The position numbers were made by a program, and so were the translations under genes. Positions 25,809-36,264 of a stretch of 64,000 bases of DNA are shown here, piece by piece. The first letter of the stretch is position 1, and the number at the start of each line of letters is the position of its first letter. The notes beneath the pieces are model-generated. The model was not told the DNA's origin. It saw nothing but the letters and a program-made list of their open reading frames with translations, and did no database searches. This DNA is from Paramoeba atlantica (lineage: Eukaryota > Discosea), in contig CDRNVI010000074.1 of assembly GCA_977017575.1 (NCBI GenBank), positions 59,753-123,752 of the forward strand. Direction: 5' to 3'.

Positions 25809-28800
25809 ATGTCTAAATCACATACGCCTGCACCCAGAGCTGCGCTGCCAAACGATTTCCCTAAACTCTGGGCGGATGACTCAGTGAAAAATATTTCAGA
25901 AAAATCCCATGCACCCAAACTGGTCCCAGGTGCAGCAAATATTCCAGCTCACAACTCTTCCTTAAAATCCCGCAAGGAGACCTCAAGCATGGCGCAACCG
26001 CGTAATGTATTTTCCACTACGAATGTAAACCACCCCTGTCAACCTATCGTTTCATTCAAGCATCCTTATCCAACCAGCGAGGGAAAGAAAGACACTGCTT
26101 CCACTTATGAGTCAAGAAAGACTATAGCTCGAAAAGCAACCTACGAGAATACTGGCAGTGCATTATCAGCTGCACCTGTGATACATAACCCATCCAGGAA
26201 TACAAGGCTAATATCGACTACTGGACGGGATTCCTTTAATTCTGATATGCAGGAGACGGTCGGCAGCATAGATAAGAAACGAAATAGGGCGTCTGATATT
26301 TACTCGAAGAGCCCACAAGAAGATGAACTTGATCCCGTTGTGCCCCTGGTCCCTCGTGTCGGAGCCTTGTCTCCAGATCAAAATATCGTAGCAAAGCAGA
26401 TGTACCCAACTACAGAGAACAACGCAAGCCAAATAAGCAAACAGGACAAGGACTATCAGCATACTTCCCGCCCATCTAAAGACGTGATAGCTAAACCTGT
26501 TTCGCGAAATGCTTCAATTTATATCGGGGAGCGCTCAAGGAACAAAGAGCATCTACCCGACTTTCTTTTTTCAGTAATGAAAACCATAGAGCAATGGAAT
26601 GAACGACTCGCAAAACCCACAAAGATTCCTGTTGTTTCTAGAGAAGAAATCATCGACATGCTTCGGAATGTAAGGCCGGCATGGGGAAGCGAATGCTGTT
26701 CCAAAACACCACAACATGCTTACATAGTTCTTAGACTTTTGCGATCACTTCTTACCGCACCACACACAGGAATTCTTTTTGTTCGGCTGGGTAGCACGGA
26801 AATTTACCACTTGTTGGAGGCCTTGTTAAGCCTACCTCAATCTTTTTTAAATCAGCGTCGTTATCAAGAAACTCTAGTTTCCGTCGTTGTCGAGATCTTG
26901 TTACGAACCAATGAGCGTTCCTTGGAGATAACCTCGACTTTCTTTCGAAAATATATTCCGAACTATCTCGAAGGCGTATATCAACAGGCTTACCTGGATG
27001 CCCAAATTCGACGAACAAGCCTATTGTGCCTTAGGAACGAGCGTTTCGTGGAGGAGAGAAAATCAAGATTTGAGTTGATTAAAAATATTGTAGAAGAATC
27101 TATTGAAAGAGGCATTTTGATTTTGTGTCCTGCAGAAATGATCTCAATTTTATTAAAGCTCTTGCAGACCGAAAGCGCAGCAGCTTCAATAATTGACTGC
27201 TGCCTCCAAAAGCATGTGATTTGCGTCTCACACTTTCTGGAAATTGTACAAGCAACTCTTTCTTCGATTCGCTGCGCGATAAGTGAAACCTCGTTTTCTT
27301 CGTCTATCTCGATTGAAAGAGATACTGCGGACCACGATTCAGTGAAAAGTTGTATCCAAGAGCCTGGCGCAGAAATAAAGCGTACTCCAGCGGAATCGAA
27401 TAATATTTTCTACAGTGATTTCATCAAAGCCAATGTACAGTTGCTGGTTTCATTGTTTGAAAAGACGAGAACCTCAATATTTCAGCATAGGAGTTCTGAG
27501 TCAGTGTCCGATTCGACTAACCGTCAAAGTGCATGTTTGCTGGATTTTTTAGAATGGATTCATACCCATGAAGGGTATTGGTCAGTCTTGTTCTCTGAGA
27601 GCATATTAGCTTACACAGCTCCTCTTCTTGAAGAAATTTTCATGCTTGTATTACCTAGTGGTCATGGGAACTGTGAAACGTTTAGCTTATTATCTGGTGC
27701 AAAATTCGACAATTCGCCTCGCAACAATTTTTTTTTTTGCAGAGTCCTTCTCACATCACTGGTGCACATGCCGTCGGTCGAGGTTGTATGGAGAACCTCT
27801 AAATCCCTCTTTGATTGCTATCTGCACTGTTTTTTTCATGCGCATCAGTGGTGCTACATGCGATCCCTGACAGATGATGAAGAAATGCGAGCCACCATAC
27901 GGACAATTCTTCAGAGAGGCGAATCATGGAAAAACTCGGAGTTATCAAATGACGAGTCATGTATTCCCGTACTCTTGGGTTCATTCGCTACTTATGCAAG
28001 TATATGCATGCAATCGGAGCCGGAAAACTTTCCGGAGGATTCCACTGTTCCCTTAAACCATATTATGAAGCATCTTCAAATGTTTATTACTCACTCCGAC
28101 GGATATCGATTGTTTGACGCAGCTTGGTATTTTTGTGAGATTTTGCTCGCACGAGAAAAACCATTTTATGGAAAATCTCCGCACAAACGTATACGATCAG
28201 GGGAAAATGCGAGCACATGCTCTAATTTCGCATTAGATATGATCAATTTCTTGCTTTCTTTGTGCGAAATCGAAAAATCGACAGCAGACGAGAATAATTG
28301 GATGGTAATTCAAGGGATAAGAGTGAGTACATGTATTACTCTAAAGCAAAAAAAGGATGTCTCACGAATTCTTAATTTTTGTTTTGAGCATCCCAGAAGG
28401 AATATTAGATTCCTAGTGAGTGCCCTTCGCCATAAATTACTTTCGACCGACGCATTTACGAAATGGTACAAAATTCAAGTTGTCGATGTGAAAGTGGATT
28501 TCCTCCAAAGTTTGGTGCAATGTGTAGGATGCCCGACGTGTTCAATAAATTTCTTTACCACTGATGGAAGTAAGGCTGCCGAGGACGCTCAGTTGAATAC
28601 CTGCAGAAAAGCAACTGAATATTCATCGATCAGTATGAGCTATGGGGAGTCAGAAGAGCATGATTGTAACTTGGCGAGATTTTTTATTTCAATTGCGAGT
28701 GAAATAGAGTACGAAGACTTAACTATAATAGAGTGTTTCTTAAACTTTGCGAAACGTTTGTACAGGAAGTGGGGTAGTAAGTTTTGGTCATCGTACGCAT

Positions 28801-31800
28801 CTGTATTCCCGTTCCTGAAGCACGCTGATAAAAAAATTCGTGACGCAGCAGTATCGTGTATTATGTGCATGGAATCACATGATATAGACTTTGAAAATGT
28901 GTTGGAAGACATTTTTTCTGTTGCTGGGCAATGCGAAGAACGAAGCTTTTTATTCCCATTGCTAGTCAAATGTGCAGCTGGACAGAGCAGGAGATCTACT
29001 TCCTCAGTTATAGATTATTTCATTCGTCTTGCTGCTCGCACATGCGGGGTGCCGCGGTTTAAGAGCTTCGAGGCGCTCCGTTCGATTGCTGAACAGCACA
29101 AATCTTCAATATTTCACTTATGCATGCGGTCTCCGCAAGGTTTATTGTCGCTTTTACGTGATTCGTGGAAAGACAAGCAGTCTACGGATGTAGAATACGT
29201 TTTAGAGACAGTTTTAGAGAAAGACTTACCAGAGTTGCTTGCTGAGTCCGCCCATGCTTTGATTCCGATATTAATTTCACAAAGGGACGTAGAGTTGCTG
29301 GATTACTTTTGCAAGCGCATAAACATTCCTGTATCAGAAATTTGCGAAAAAGAGTTCGCTGCGATAGCTGCTGCTCTGCTGGTAAGTGAATTTTCTGATT
29401 ATGCCAAAAATGCGAGCATGCTCGCGTTTTTTGTTGAAGACATTCTGAAAGGTAGAACAGGTTCACATTATTTTGAGAGAAACGAGAAACAGATCACCCA
29501 AAAAATTCTTATGTCATCTTCGGAAATACATGATCAAGAACTTAAGACTACACTGCGCACTACTACACTTAGTATTGCAAAGCTGCTCAAACTCAAGACA
29601 TGTGACATGAACATAAAACGTTTGGAATCTCGATGGAATCCTATCGGGGATACAGAGACCGTTTCTCTCTCAATTCGTGAATTCGTCGCAAGTCATATTT
29701 TCGGTTTGCTCGACATTGTTTGTGGGAGGCTTCAGGTCGGTAAAGAAAATACAGAAGTTCTTCGCGAAGGACATAGTACATATGATTTAAGAAGCGGGAT
29801 CAATGCTCTTCGAATATTAATACATATACTAGGAGAGCGAATCGTTATTGTTGCACAAAAGATTCGCCTTTTGAATCCTTCCGAATTCTTGGAAAGTTTT
29901 TATCCTGAGCTTGTTGTATTTTGGAGAGATTTCATGCGAACTCTACCCGAAAGCTACATGAAAATACATTGGCGCGAACTTTTGGTGGAGACGTTCGAAT
30001 TTGCTGGAGCCAGAACATGTTTAGAAGACGCGCCCTATAGAAAAAATCTACTTGAGATCCTCCAATCCATTTTGTCGGAAAGGAATGCAGATATTTTGCG
30101 CGAAACAGAGGACTTTTTTCCTGAATACGATGCTTTTCGCAAGACAAATTTACATGAGAAAAAAAGTTCACCTGAATCACTTGACCCGGTGAGCCTTCAG
30201 CGACGATTTAGATTCTGCACAGAAGCACTCAAAAGCGATTCACTCAAATGCCGTTTTCTGTACATCAAAAAAATGAGGTTGTTTTTATCTATGCACATTG
30301 GTGCGATACGAAAAATTTCTCCTTCAAAATTAGAAGGCTTTCAGCGAGAGCTTCTCGTGGCTGTCCGGGATCACACGTCCATAGCACAGCACGCTGCCGC
30401 GTGTCTTGGATATATTGGAGCCATCGCTCCCAGCCTTTTGTCCCCGCATTTAGGGGAAGAGAAAGCGACTATCATAGAAAATTTATTGAGCTGGAAAGTG
30501 TTCGCTGCCTATACGATCGAACATTTTTTGATTTGCTCGCTACATACAGTTTCAGATACGAAAATGCACGATAGGGCTGCCTTTGCGATTCAAACATTAA
30601 TTCGTACGTGCTGCGAGGATCGAAAAATACTTTTGAAGGATCTTCACGAGGGCAAGAGCGCCTGGTGGAACACGTTGCCGACTCATGTAAAGGAAGTAAT
30701 ACAGGGTTTTGTACACACCAGCTATGAGGTTAAGGTCATGCTAATTCGAGACCGCAAAGTTCCGGAATATACTAGGGATATGAGCTACAGTAATTGGGTA
30801 AGATTATGGTACACGAACATCAGTTCGAGAGCTGAAAATCTTCAGGCGGGTGTGTTTCAAGCCTTAAGAAACGTGGCCAAACGCGACGTAAAATTAAGCG
30901 CTTTTGCTATTCCATATGTCGTTCATTGCCTCCTTTTATTGGGAACTGATGAAGACAGATCAGGAATAGCAACTGAGATACTTGCCATTTTGGAAAATTC
31001 GAGGATTGCTGCGGAGCATACACAATTTGTTTTTTCATTGCTAGATGGACTCGATAAGTGGTGTGATCAGCAGCGCGGATACATTAGAGCAGAATCTCGT
31101 CGTAGTAAGGGTCCGGAAGACTCCGCCACTACTAATACAACAAATGTGCATCTGAGACGTGTGTCAGATTTTAGAAAATGTATCCCAATGAAACTTTGCA
31201 TCAAAGCTGCATATACTGTGGGAGCTTTTGCCCGCTCCCTCCGGTATGCCGAATTGCACACAAGAAACGAGGTTTCGAAACCTTTAGCTTTGGATAATAC
31301 TTCTTTATTTCCCATATTCGGCAGTGGCGTGTGTGCACCGGAAGACTTGGTTCTGCTGCAAAGTATATACGCAGAATTGTCGGAGCCCGACAGTGCTTCG
31401 GGAGTGACAGTACTGAAGGAGTTGATTTACGAAAAAGATAACATTTTAGACAATGAGACGCAGGGTCTTTGGAATGAATCCTTACGAAATAGCGAACTTT
31501 GCTTGCAACAGGATCCTACTAACCCCGAATATCAACTATCAGTATTAAAAAGTCTGAAGAACTTGGGCCAATTACAGATCATGAGATCACTTGCAGAATC
31601 ATTTTCTCGATCTTCTCACGATTCAAGAAACAATACTTTAATTAAAGATTATTCGGTGCAAGGAGCTTGGAGGCTTTCACAATGGGAGTGTATTCCCATC
31701 GATAATTCTGCGCATACGTATGACATTGGAGTAGGGAAAGTCTTATCATCCATGCACCTCTCCCTTCGATCTCAACAAACGCAAGAAAAACAATGTTTTC

Positions 31801-34361
31801 TAAATTCTGTGCACTCGGAAGTTAATAGAACTCGGAAAGAGCTGATACCGTCCCTAGCTGCTGCATCAAACGAATCCTATGAAAGAAGCTATCCCCTACT
31901 TCTACAGTTACATTCTCTTGGTGATTTGGAATTCGTTGCTCACGAAATAAAGGAAGCCTCTTTAGGCAAAAGAGATGTAAGAAGTGATATTTTGATTAAT
32001 TATTTTGCTATTGGGAGAAACACCGTAGACCCGACACCCCCTTCTCTAGAAGTTGTGTCTTCGCTTCATCGCACTATATGTAACATGTTGGCGCGATACG
32101 AGGATGCTGCGGACACGTGGGCTGAGTATTCGCAAGTCCTAAGAAAATTCGATATGTGCCCATCCGCATTGGCTGCGATAATGCAGGCAGAATTTTCCTC
32201 ACTAAAAAACAAAGAACGATTTTCTCTATTGCACGCCAAAATACTATTTCACCAAGGTGAGCAGCTGAGAGCCCTTTCCCTCCTAGAAAATACAACAAGG
32301 AAGCATTCACCGGACCCAAACGTCTCATCTGAATTAAAATCTAAGTGGATGTTAAAAACTCTTCAATGGAACATTTTGACTAATCAAAAGACACCTTCTG
32401 AAATTCAATCTCTTTTCGACAACTTGATCGAACATAGCGCCACTGAGAAGTCATACGCCGAATTGGGAGACTTTCTTGAGAATATATACGCGAATGCACG
32501 CGCACAGCTTGAAGCCAAGCACAGTGTTTCTGGAGCATCAATAGAGGAAGTTGAAAAGAGTCATCTTCTCCTCATAGAAAAATTTCTACCTCGGATTTTA
32601 TCTGTATACGGTCAGGCTCTCGGCTGTGGACATTCCACAGTGTATCGCACACTGCCAAAATTTTTGTCAAGGTGGCTAGATGCGACGTCATTACTAGACA
32701 TGCACGTTTCCCGCCTTGGAACGAACCAAAAGAGGAACGCTGCCTTAGCTGAGAAAATCTTGCTCGTGTTACATAAAGAAGTAGACGCTATCATAGCCAG
32801 CGTCCCGCCCTACGTCTTTATGACTGCCATTTCGCAACTTGTTTCGCGAGTTGGTCATCGAAATGCGGACTCTGTGCTTCGAATAAAACAAATTTTAATG
32901 CATTGCTTGATGGCATATCCGAGACCCTCCTTGTGGTATATTTATTTTGTCACGAACTCTACCAATGGCTCCGAGGGACTTAAGCGCGCGAAAGTTGTGC
33001 GAGAGGTCCTTGATGAAGTATCCAGAAAAAGTATTGCTTTGAAGGGACTTATAGGAAAAATGGGTGAACTTGTGCGAGGGCTCATATCAATAGCTTCACA
33101 GCCTATTTCCGGTCGCGCTGAGCGGACGGTTCCGCTTCGGAAGATATCAGGCTTCAATGTAAAATTCCCAACTGAGGTACTCCTTCCCACACAAGAAATG
33201 TTGAGTATAAGATTACCAACAACTATTACTGACTTTGGCACTCCGTCTAGAAATTCATATTCTTCATATGACCGGAAACAGCAGGTACAAGAAAACATTA
33301 CCTGCATAGAATGTTTTCCGCAGGAAGTGACGATACAAGGAATATGCGAAGATATTCAAGTAATAATGTCTCTACAAAAGCCGAAGCGAATTGCTTTGAA
33401 GGGGAGCAATGGGTATACATATCATTTTCTATGTAAGGCTCGAGATGAAACCCGAAAAGATTCTAGAATGATGGAGTACAGCAGCATGATAAATAGGTTG
33501 ACAAAAAAGAATGCTCAATTACGTCGCCGACGAATTCACGTACGTACGTTCGCAGTTTTACCTGTGAGCGACGATTGTGGTATTATAGAGTGGGTGAATA
33601 AGCTTGTTACCCTCCGTGCTGCTGCGGATGCCATGTATCAAAGAGAGGGGTTAGGACTCTCGACAAACCAGTTAAAGGCTCTTAAAGATAGAGCGGAATC
33701 TGCATCCCGTTCCGTGTATCGATTATACACGGAGGACGTTCTACCAAACTTTCCGCCCTTATTACACAAGTGGTTTATGCTGACTTTTTTGGACCCTGGT
33801 CACTGGTTCTCTGCTCGACTTGCGTTTACACGATGCGCAGCCACGTTTTCGATGGTTGGTCATATTGTGGGACTGGGCGACCGACATGGTGAGAATTTGA
33901 TGCTTGATCAGGTAACAGGGGAATGTTTGCATGTTGACTTTGCATGCCTGTTCGACAAAGGTGAGACGCTGGAGGTGCCGGAGAGAGTGCGATTTCGACT
34001 CACTCCCAATATGGTAGACGCGATGGGAATCACAGGTGTCGAGGGCGTGTTTAGGAGATCATGTGAACTCACATTGCGGTTGCAGCAGGACAATCGAGAT
34101 ACTCTTATGGGCATCCTGGAGTCCTTCATACACGACCCTCTTGTAGAGTGGTCTCGAGCAGTGAAACATTCACACGATCGAATGGATTCACGTCATATGT
34201 TGCGTCGTGTCGACAGAAGGTTTATGGGCTATCCAGATCTGTATGGTGAAGCATGTACTCACTCACTCAATGTTGAAGGGGTCGTTCAAAAGTTGATAGG
34301 AAGTTCATGCAATGTTGATAATCTCTCCAAAATGTATTTTTGGTGGATGCCATGGCTATAG
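25809..34361 (+). CDS. ATR: ATR/Mec1 checkpoint kinase
   Basis: A single uninterrupted reading frame of 2850 residues encodes a phosphatidylinositol-3-kinase-related kinase. The C-terminal kinase matches ATR/Mec1 rather than ATM. It has PKRIALKGSNG with the ATP-binding Lys at about 2531, RKDSRMMEYSSMINRL, CGIIEWVN, catalytic loop LGDRHGEN (G2690-H2693) and VDFACLFDKG as the metal-binding segment, then FRLTPNMVDAMG. The FATC tail ends DNLSKMYFWWMPWL, typical of ATR. Upstream are helical repeats and a FAT region (roughly 1800-2350). The first 250 residues are Ser/Thr/Pro-rich and divergent; they are expected to bind ATRIP. ATR responds to RPA-coated ssDNA at stalled forks and in meiosis. RPA1 and MSH4 lie upstream on the same strand. 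Slightly longer than human ATR. Confidence 0.96.
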   Translation: MSKSHTPAPRAALPNDFPKLWADDSVKNISEKSHAPKLVPGAANIPAHNSSLKSRKETSSMAQPRNVFSTTNVNHPCQPIVSFKHPYPTSEGKKDTASTYESRKTIARKATYENTGSALSAAPVIHNPSRNTRLISTTGRDSFNSDMQETVGSIDKKRNRASDIYSKSPQEDELDPVVPLVPRVGALSPDQNIVAKQMYPTTENNASQISKQDKDYQHTSRPSKDVIAKPVSRNASIYIGERSRNKEHLPDFLFSVMKTIEQWNERLAKPTKIPVVSREEIIDMLRNVRPAWGSECCSKTPQHAYIVLRLLRSLLTAPHTGILFVRLGSTEIYHLLEALLSLPQSFLNQRRYQETLVSVVVEILLRTNERSLEITSTFFRKYIPNYLEGVYQQAYLDAQIRRTSLLCLRNERFVEERKSRFELIKNIVEESIERGILILCPAEMISILLKLLQTESAAASIIDCCLQKHVICVSHFLEIVQATLSSIRCAISETSFSSSISIERDTADHDSVKSCIQEPGAEIKRTPAESNNIFYSDFIKANVQLLVSLFEKTRTSIFQHRSSESVSDSTNRQSACLLDFLEWIHTHEGYWSVLFSESILAYTAPLLEEIFMLVLPSGHGNCETFSLLSGAKFDNSPRNNFFFCRVLLTSLVHMPSVEVVWRTSKSLFDCYLHCFFHAHQWCYMRSLTDDEEMRATIRTILQRGESWKNSELSNDESCIPVLLGSFATYASICMQSEPENFPEDSTVPLNHIMKHLQMFITHSDGYRLFDAAWYFCEILLAREKPFYGKSPHKRIRSGENASTCSNFALDMINFLLSLCEIEKSTADENNWMVIQGIRVSTCITLKQKKDVSRILNFCFEHPRRNIRFLVSALRHKLLSTDAFTKWYKIQVVDVKVDFLQSLVQCVGCPTCSINFFTTDGSKAAEDAQLNTCRKATEYSSISMSYGESEEHDCNLARFFISIASEIEYEDLTIIECFLNFAKRLYRKWGSKFWSSYASVFPFLKHADKKIRDAAVSCIMCMESHDIDFENVLEDIFSVAGQCEERSFLFPLLVKCAAGQSRRSTSSVIDYFIRLAARTCGVPRFKSFEALRSIAEQHKSSIFHLCMRSPQGLLSLLRDSWKDKQSTDVEYVLETVLEKDLPELLAESAHALIPILISQRDVELLDYFCKRINIPVSEICEKEFAAIAAALLVSEFSDYAKNASMLAFFVEDILKGRTGSHYFERNEKQITQKILMSSSEIHDQELKTTLRTTTLSIAKLLKLKTCDMNIKRLESRWNPIGDTETVSLSIREFVASHIFGLLDIVCGRLQVGKENTEVLREGHSTYDLRSGINALRILIHILGERIVIVAQKIRLLNPSEFLESFYPELVVFWRDFMRTLPESYMKIHWRELLVETFEFAGARTCLEDAPYRKNLLEILQSILSERNADILRETEDFFPEYDAFRKTNLHEKKSSPESLDPVSLQRRFRFCTEALKSDSLKCRFLYIKKMRLFLSMHIGAIRKISPSKLEGFQRELLVAVRDHTSIAQHAAACLGYIGAIAPSLLSPHLGEEKATIIENLLSWKVFAAYTIEHFLICSLHTVSDTKMHDRAAFAIQTLIRTCCEDRKILLKDLHEGKSAWWNTLPTHVKEVIQGFVHTSYEVKVMLIRDRKVPEYTRDMSYSNWVRLWYTNISSRAENLQAGVFQALRNVAKRDVKLSAFAIPYVVHCLLLLGTDEDRSGIATEILAILENSRIAAEHTQFVFSLLDGLDKWCDQQRGYIRAESRRSKGPEDSATTNTTNVHLRRVSDFRKCIPMKLCIKAAYTVGAFARSLRYAELHTRNEVSKPLALDNTSLFPIFGSGVCAPEDLVLLQSIYAELSEPDSASGVTVLKELIYEKDNILDNETQGLWNESLRNSELCLQQDPTNPEYQLSVLKSLKNLGQLQIMRSLAESFSRSSHDSRNNTLIKDYSVQGAWRLSQWECIPIDNSAHTYDIGVGKVLSSMHLSLRSQQTQEKQCFLNSVHSEVNRTRKELIPSLAAASNESYERSYPLLLQLHSLGDLEFVAHEIKEASLGKRDVRSDILINYFAIGRNTVDPTPPSLEVVSSLHRTICNMLARYEDAADTWAEYSQVLRKFDMCPSALAAIMQAEFSSLKNKERFSLLHAKILFHQGEQLRALSLLENTTRKHSPDPNVSSELKSKWMLKTLQWNILTNQKTPSEIQSLFDNLIEHSATEKSYAELGDFLENIYANARAQLEAKHSVSGASIEEVEKSHLLLIEKFLPRILSVYGQALGCGHSTVYRTLPKFLSRWLDATSLLDMHVSRLGTNQKRNAALAEKILLVLHKEVDAIIASVPPYVFMTAISQLVSRVGHRNADSVLRIKQILMHCLMAYPRPSLWYIYFVTNSTNGSEGLKRAKVVREVLDEVSRKSIALKGLIGKMGELVRGLISIASQPISGRAERTVPLRKISGFNVKFPTEVLLPTQEMLSIRLPTTITDFGTPSRNSYSSYDRKQQVQENITCIECFPQEVTIQGICEDIQVIMSLQKPKRIALKGSNGYTYHFLCKARDETRKDSRMMEYSSMINRLTKKNAQLRRRRIHVRTFAVLPVSDDCGIIEWVNKLVTLRAAADAMYQREGLGLSTNQLKALKDRAESASRSVYRLYTEDVLPNFPPLLHKWFMLTFLDPGHWFSARLAFTRCAATFSMVGHIVGLGDRHGENLMLDQVTGECLHVDFACLFDKGETLEVPERVRFRLTPNMVDAMGITGVEGVFRRSCELTLRLQQDNRDTLMGILESFIHDPLVEWSRAVKHSHDRMDSRHMLRRVDRRFMGYPDLYGEACTHSLNVEGVVQKLIGSSCNVDNLSKMYFWWMPWL

Positions 34362-34809
34362 TGGTAAAAATGCAGGTTGCGAATGGTGAACTATGGGTTT
34401 TCGAATAATGTATTGCCAATAATTTGTTATCATTGTGGTCTTAGAACCACCCTCCAAAGACATACTATAGATTCTTTAGATTCTATATCTTTAGATTCTA
34501 TAGCTTAGAACCGACCTCCAAAGATGAATCCCTCGGAAAGTTCGCGAATCGCTTGCGTGGACTTTGGCCCCCAAATAGTTTCCAGTTCTATCTAAAGCAA
34601 TTAAAAATATCTCTTATTCCCTCGAAAAATTAACATTAGGCAGTAAGGAAAGTAAGTGGAAAGATTTGGAGTATGATAGCTTGTGCATTGTACGGGTAGT
34701 ATAGTCCATGCCATGTATTATGCTATAGTATTTTATCATGGCATGATAACAACATGCCCTGATCGATTCTTTTAGTAGGCTCTACGACATTTTCTACGAT
34801 TTTCTTACA
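34362..34809. other. Spacer with short direct repeats
   Basis: Two copies of CTTAGAACC, two variable bases, then CCTCCAAAGA lie at about 34439 and 34504, with TTTAGATTCTATA repeats between. GATCGATTCTTTTAG (ending 34775) may be the acceptor for the next gene. Confidence 0.4.
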
Positions 34810-36264
34810 ATGTGCGATCATAGGCACACGTTTCGAAAGTTAGCGGGCTTAATTTTCTGGTTTAATTTTCTCGGTGCTCTTTCGGACATCAAAGCAGTTA
34901 GTGCGAATAGTCACTTTTACAAGACATTCGAGCGACTATCCCAACGACATACTGATTTATCTGCTTCAGCGATTCATGTCCAAGATAAAGGTGGAACGGT
35001 GTGGGAATATACATGCTCAACTGGATCCATACCAGAACATGAAAACATTGAACTCAGCATTGATCATGCACTCCGAGTTAATTCTATATCAGAGATATTA
35101 GTTTGTACTGTAGCTTGCCGCCTGCATGCTGAAGGACATCTTAATATAACTGGATCCCTCGATCCGAAATACGTTCCACGGAGATGCAACGAGCTAAGTG
35201 CAATATCCGCTCAACATCTGATGCAACACACATCGGGATTCATTGAACATGAGTCATTTGATCAAGCAGCATGGATAGGCAAGGCTAATCAGTCTGAATC
35301 ATTGCACGTGAATTTTTACGACTTTATGACCAGTTATTTATTCAAGTCATGGTGGAGCAAATCTTTGAAGAACGAGATCTGGAATCCAGATTATCGAGGA
35401 ATGTACCACCGCGCAAGAATAAACACTGCGCTATTAGCCTACTACCTGGATCAATTCATTCGTGAGAAATCCAAAACGTATAACTTCGGTATAACTGATC
35501 CTGGATTAAAAGGTTATGTACAGCACATCGTTCTTGATTCTATGGGGATGAAAGAAACATTTTTTGTAGCTCCTAGCGGAGAATTTGCGAAGGAATGGGC
35601 GTACACTACACGTAGAGTACGCGATGTAGCTTTTGACGGCACAGAAATATCTCCTGTACATCCTGCGATATTTGCAGAGGGTATGCTGTTTTCTTCAGTT
35701 CTAGACTTATCGCGACTGGTGAGGGGACTTTTCGTTGACGACACGTCGCATATTTTTACTGACGGCCTCCGGATGCGCCATCCCGTAGAAACATATAGTA
35801 CGCACGAAGCCTTCTCTGCCATTGGACAAAATGCTCAGGGACTAGGGATTGTATACTATTCCCCAAAGGAGCTGTGCAAGCTTGCTTATGAGCAAGATCT
35901 CATTGAACAGTGTCCATTCCTACCTGAGACAGTTATATGGGGTTATACAGCTTCGAGTAATATGACCTCCGCGAGCTTCCTGTGCACATACACTGATCTC
36001 CAAAACACTGTTTGCATTACAACTGCTGTGCTGTTCAAACCGCGCTTGGAACACCGAAGCGACGCTCTAGATTTCGGAATGGCTACCTCTGCTTTCGAGC
36101 AAATATTCGGGGAGTTAAATATCCATGAATGGAAGGAAATTAATGCTGAGCACACGATTATAGTACCCAGCATAGTACTCAGCGTGGGATGCATCCTCAT
36201 ATTTACTTTGCTAGCAGCGTACGGCACTGAACGTGTGATATCTAATGTCCAGCTTACAGGGTAG
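34810..36264 (+). CDS. Membrane-anchored beta-lactamase-like protein, predicted inactive
   Basis: A 484-residue protein of the serine beta-lactamase/LACTB/penicillin-binding fold. A hydrophobic stretch at 12-33 (LAGLIFWFNFLGALSDIKAVS) looks like a signal sequence. A second at about 449-470 (IIVPSIVLSVGCILIFTLLA) is a membrane span, giving a type I topology. Family landmarks are RVNSISEILV (the position of the SxxK active site), LMQHTSGF (equivalent to LLTHTSGL) and FAEGMLFSSVLDLSRL. In the first, S92-I-S-E95 has Glu where the catalytic Lys should be. The YxN motif is replaced by YHRARIN. So it is probably a non-catalytic scaffold or receptor; the ligand is unknown. ATG 34810 is the first in frame and directly precedes the signal sequence. 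Confidence 0.78.
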   Translation: MCDHRHTFRKLAGLIFWFNFLGALSDIKAVSANSHFYKTFERLSQRHTDLSASAIHVQDKGGTVWEYTCSTGSIPEHENIELSIDHALRVNSISEILVCTVACRLHAEGHLNITGSLDPKYVPRRCNELSAISAQHLMQHTSGFIEHESFDQAAWIGKANQSESLHVNFYDFMTSYLFKSWWSKSLKNEIWNPDYRGMYHRARINTALLAYYLDQFIREKSKTYNFGITDPGLKGYVQHIVLDSMGMKETFFVAPSGEFAKEWAYTTRRVRDVAFDGTEISPVHPAIFAEGMLFSSVLDLSRLVRGLFVDDTSHIFTDGLRMRHPVETYSTHEAFSAIGQNAQGLGIVYYSPKELCKLAYEQDLIEQCPFLPETVIWGYTASSNMTSASFLCTYTDLQNTVCITTAVLFKPRLEHRSDALDFGMATSAFEQIFGELNIHEWKEINAEHTIIVPSIVLSVGCILIFTLLAAYGTERVISNVQLTG

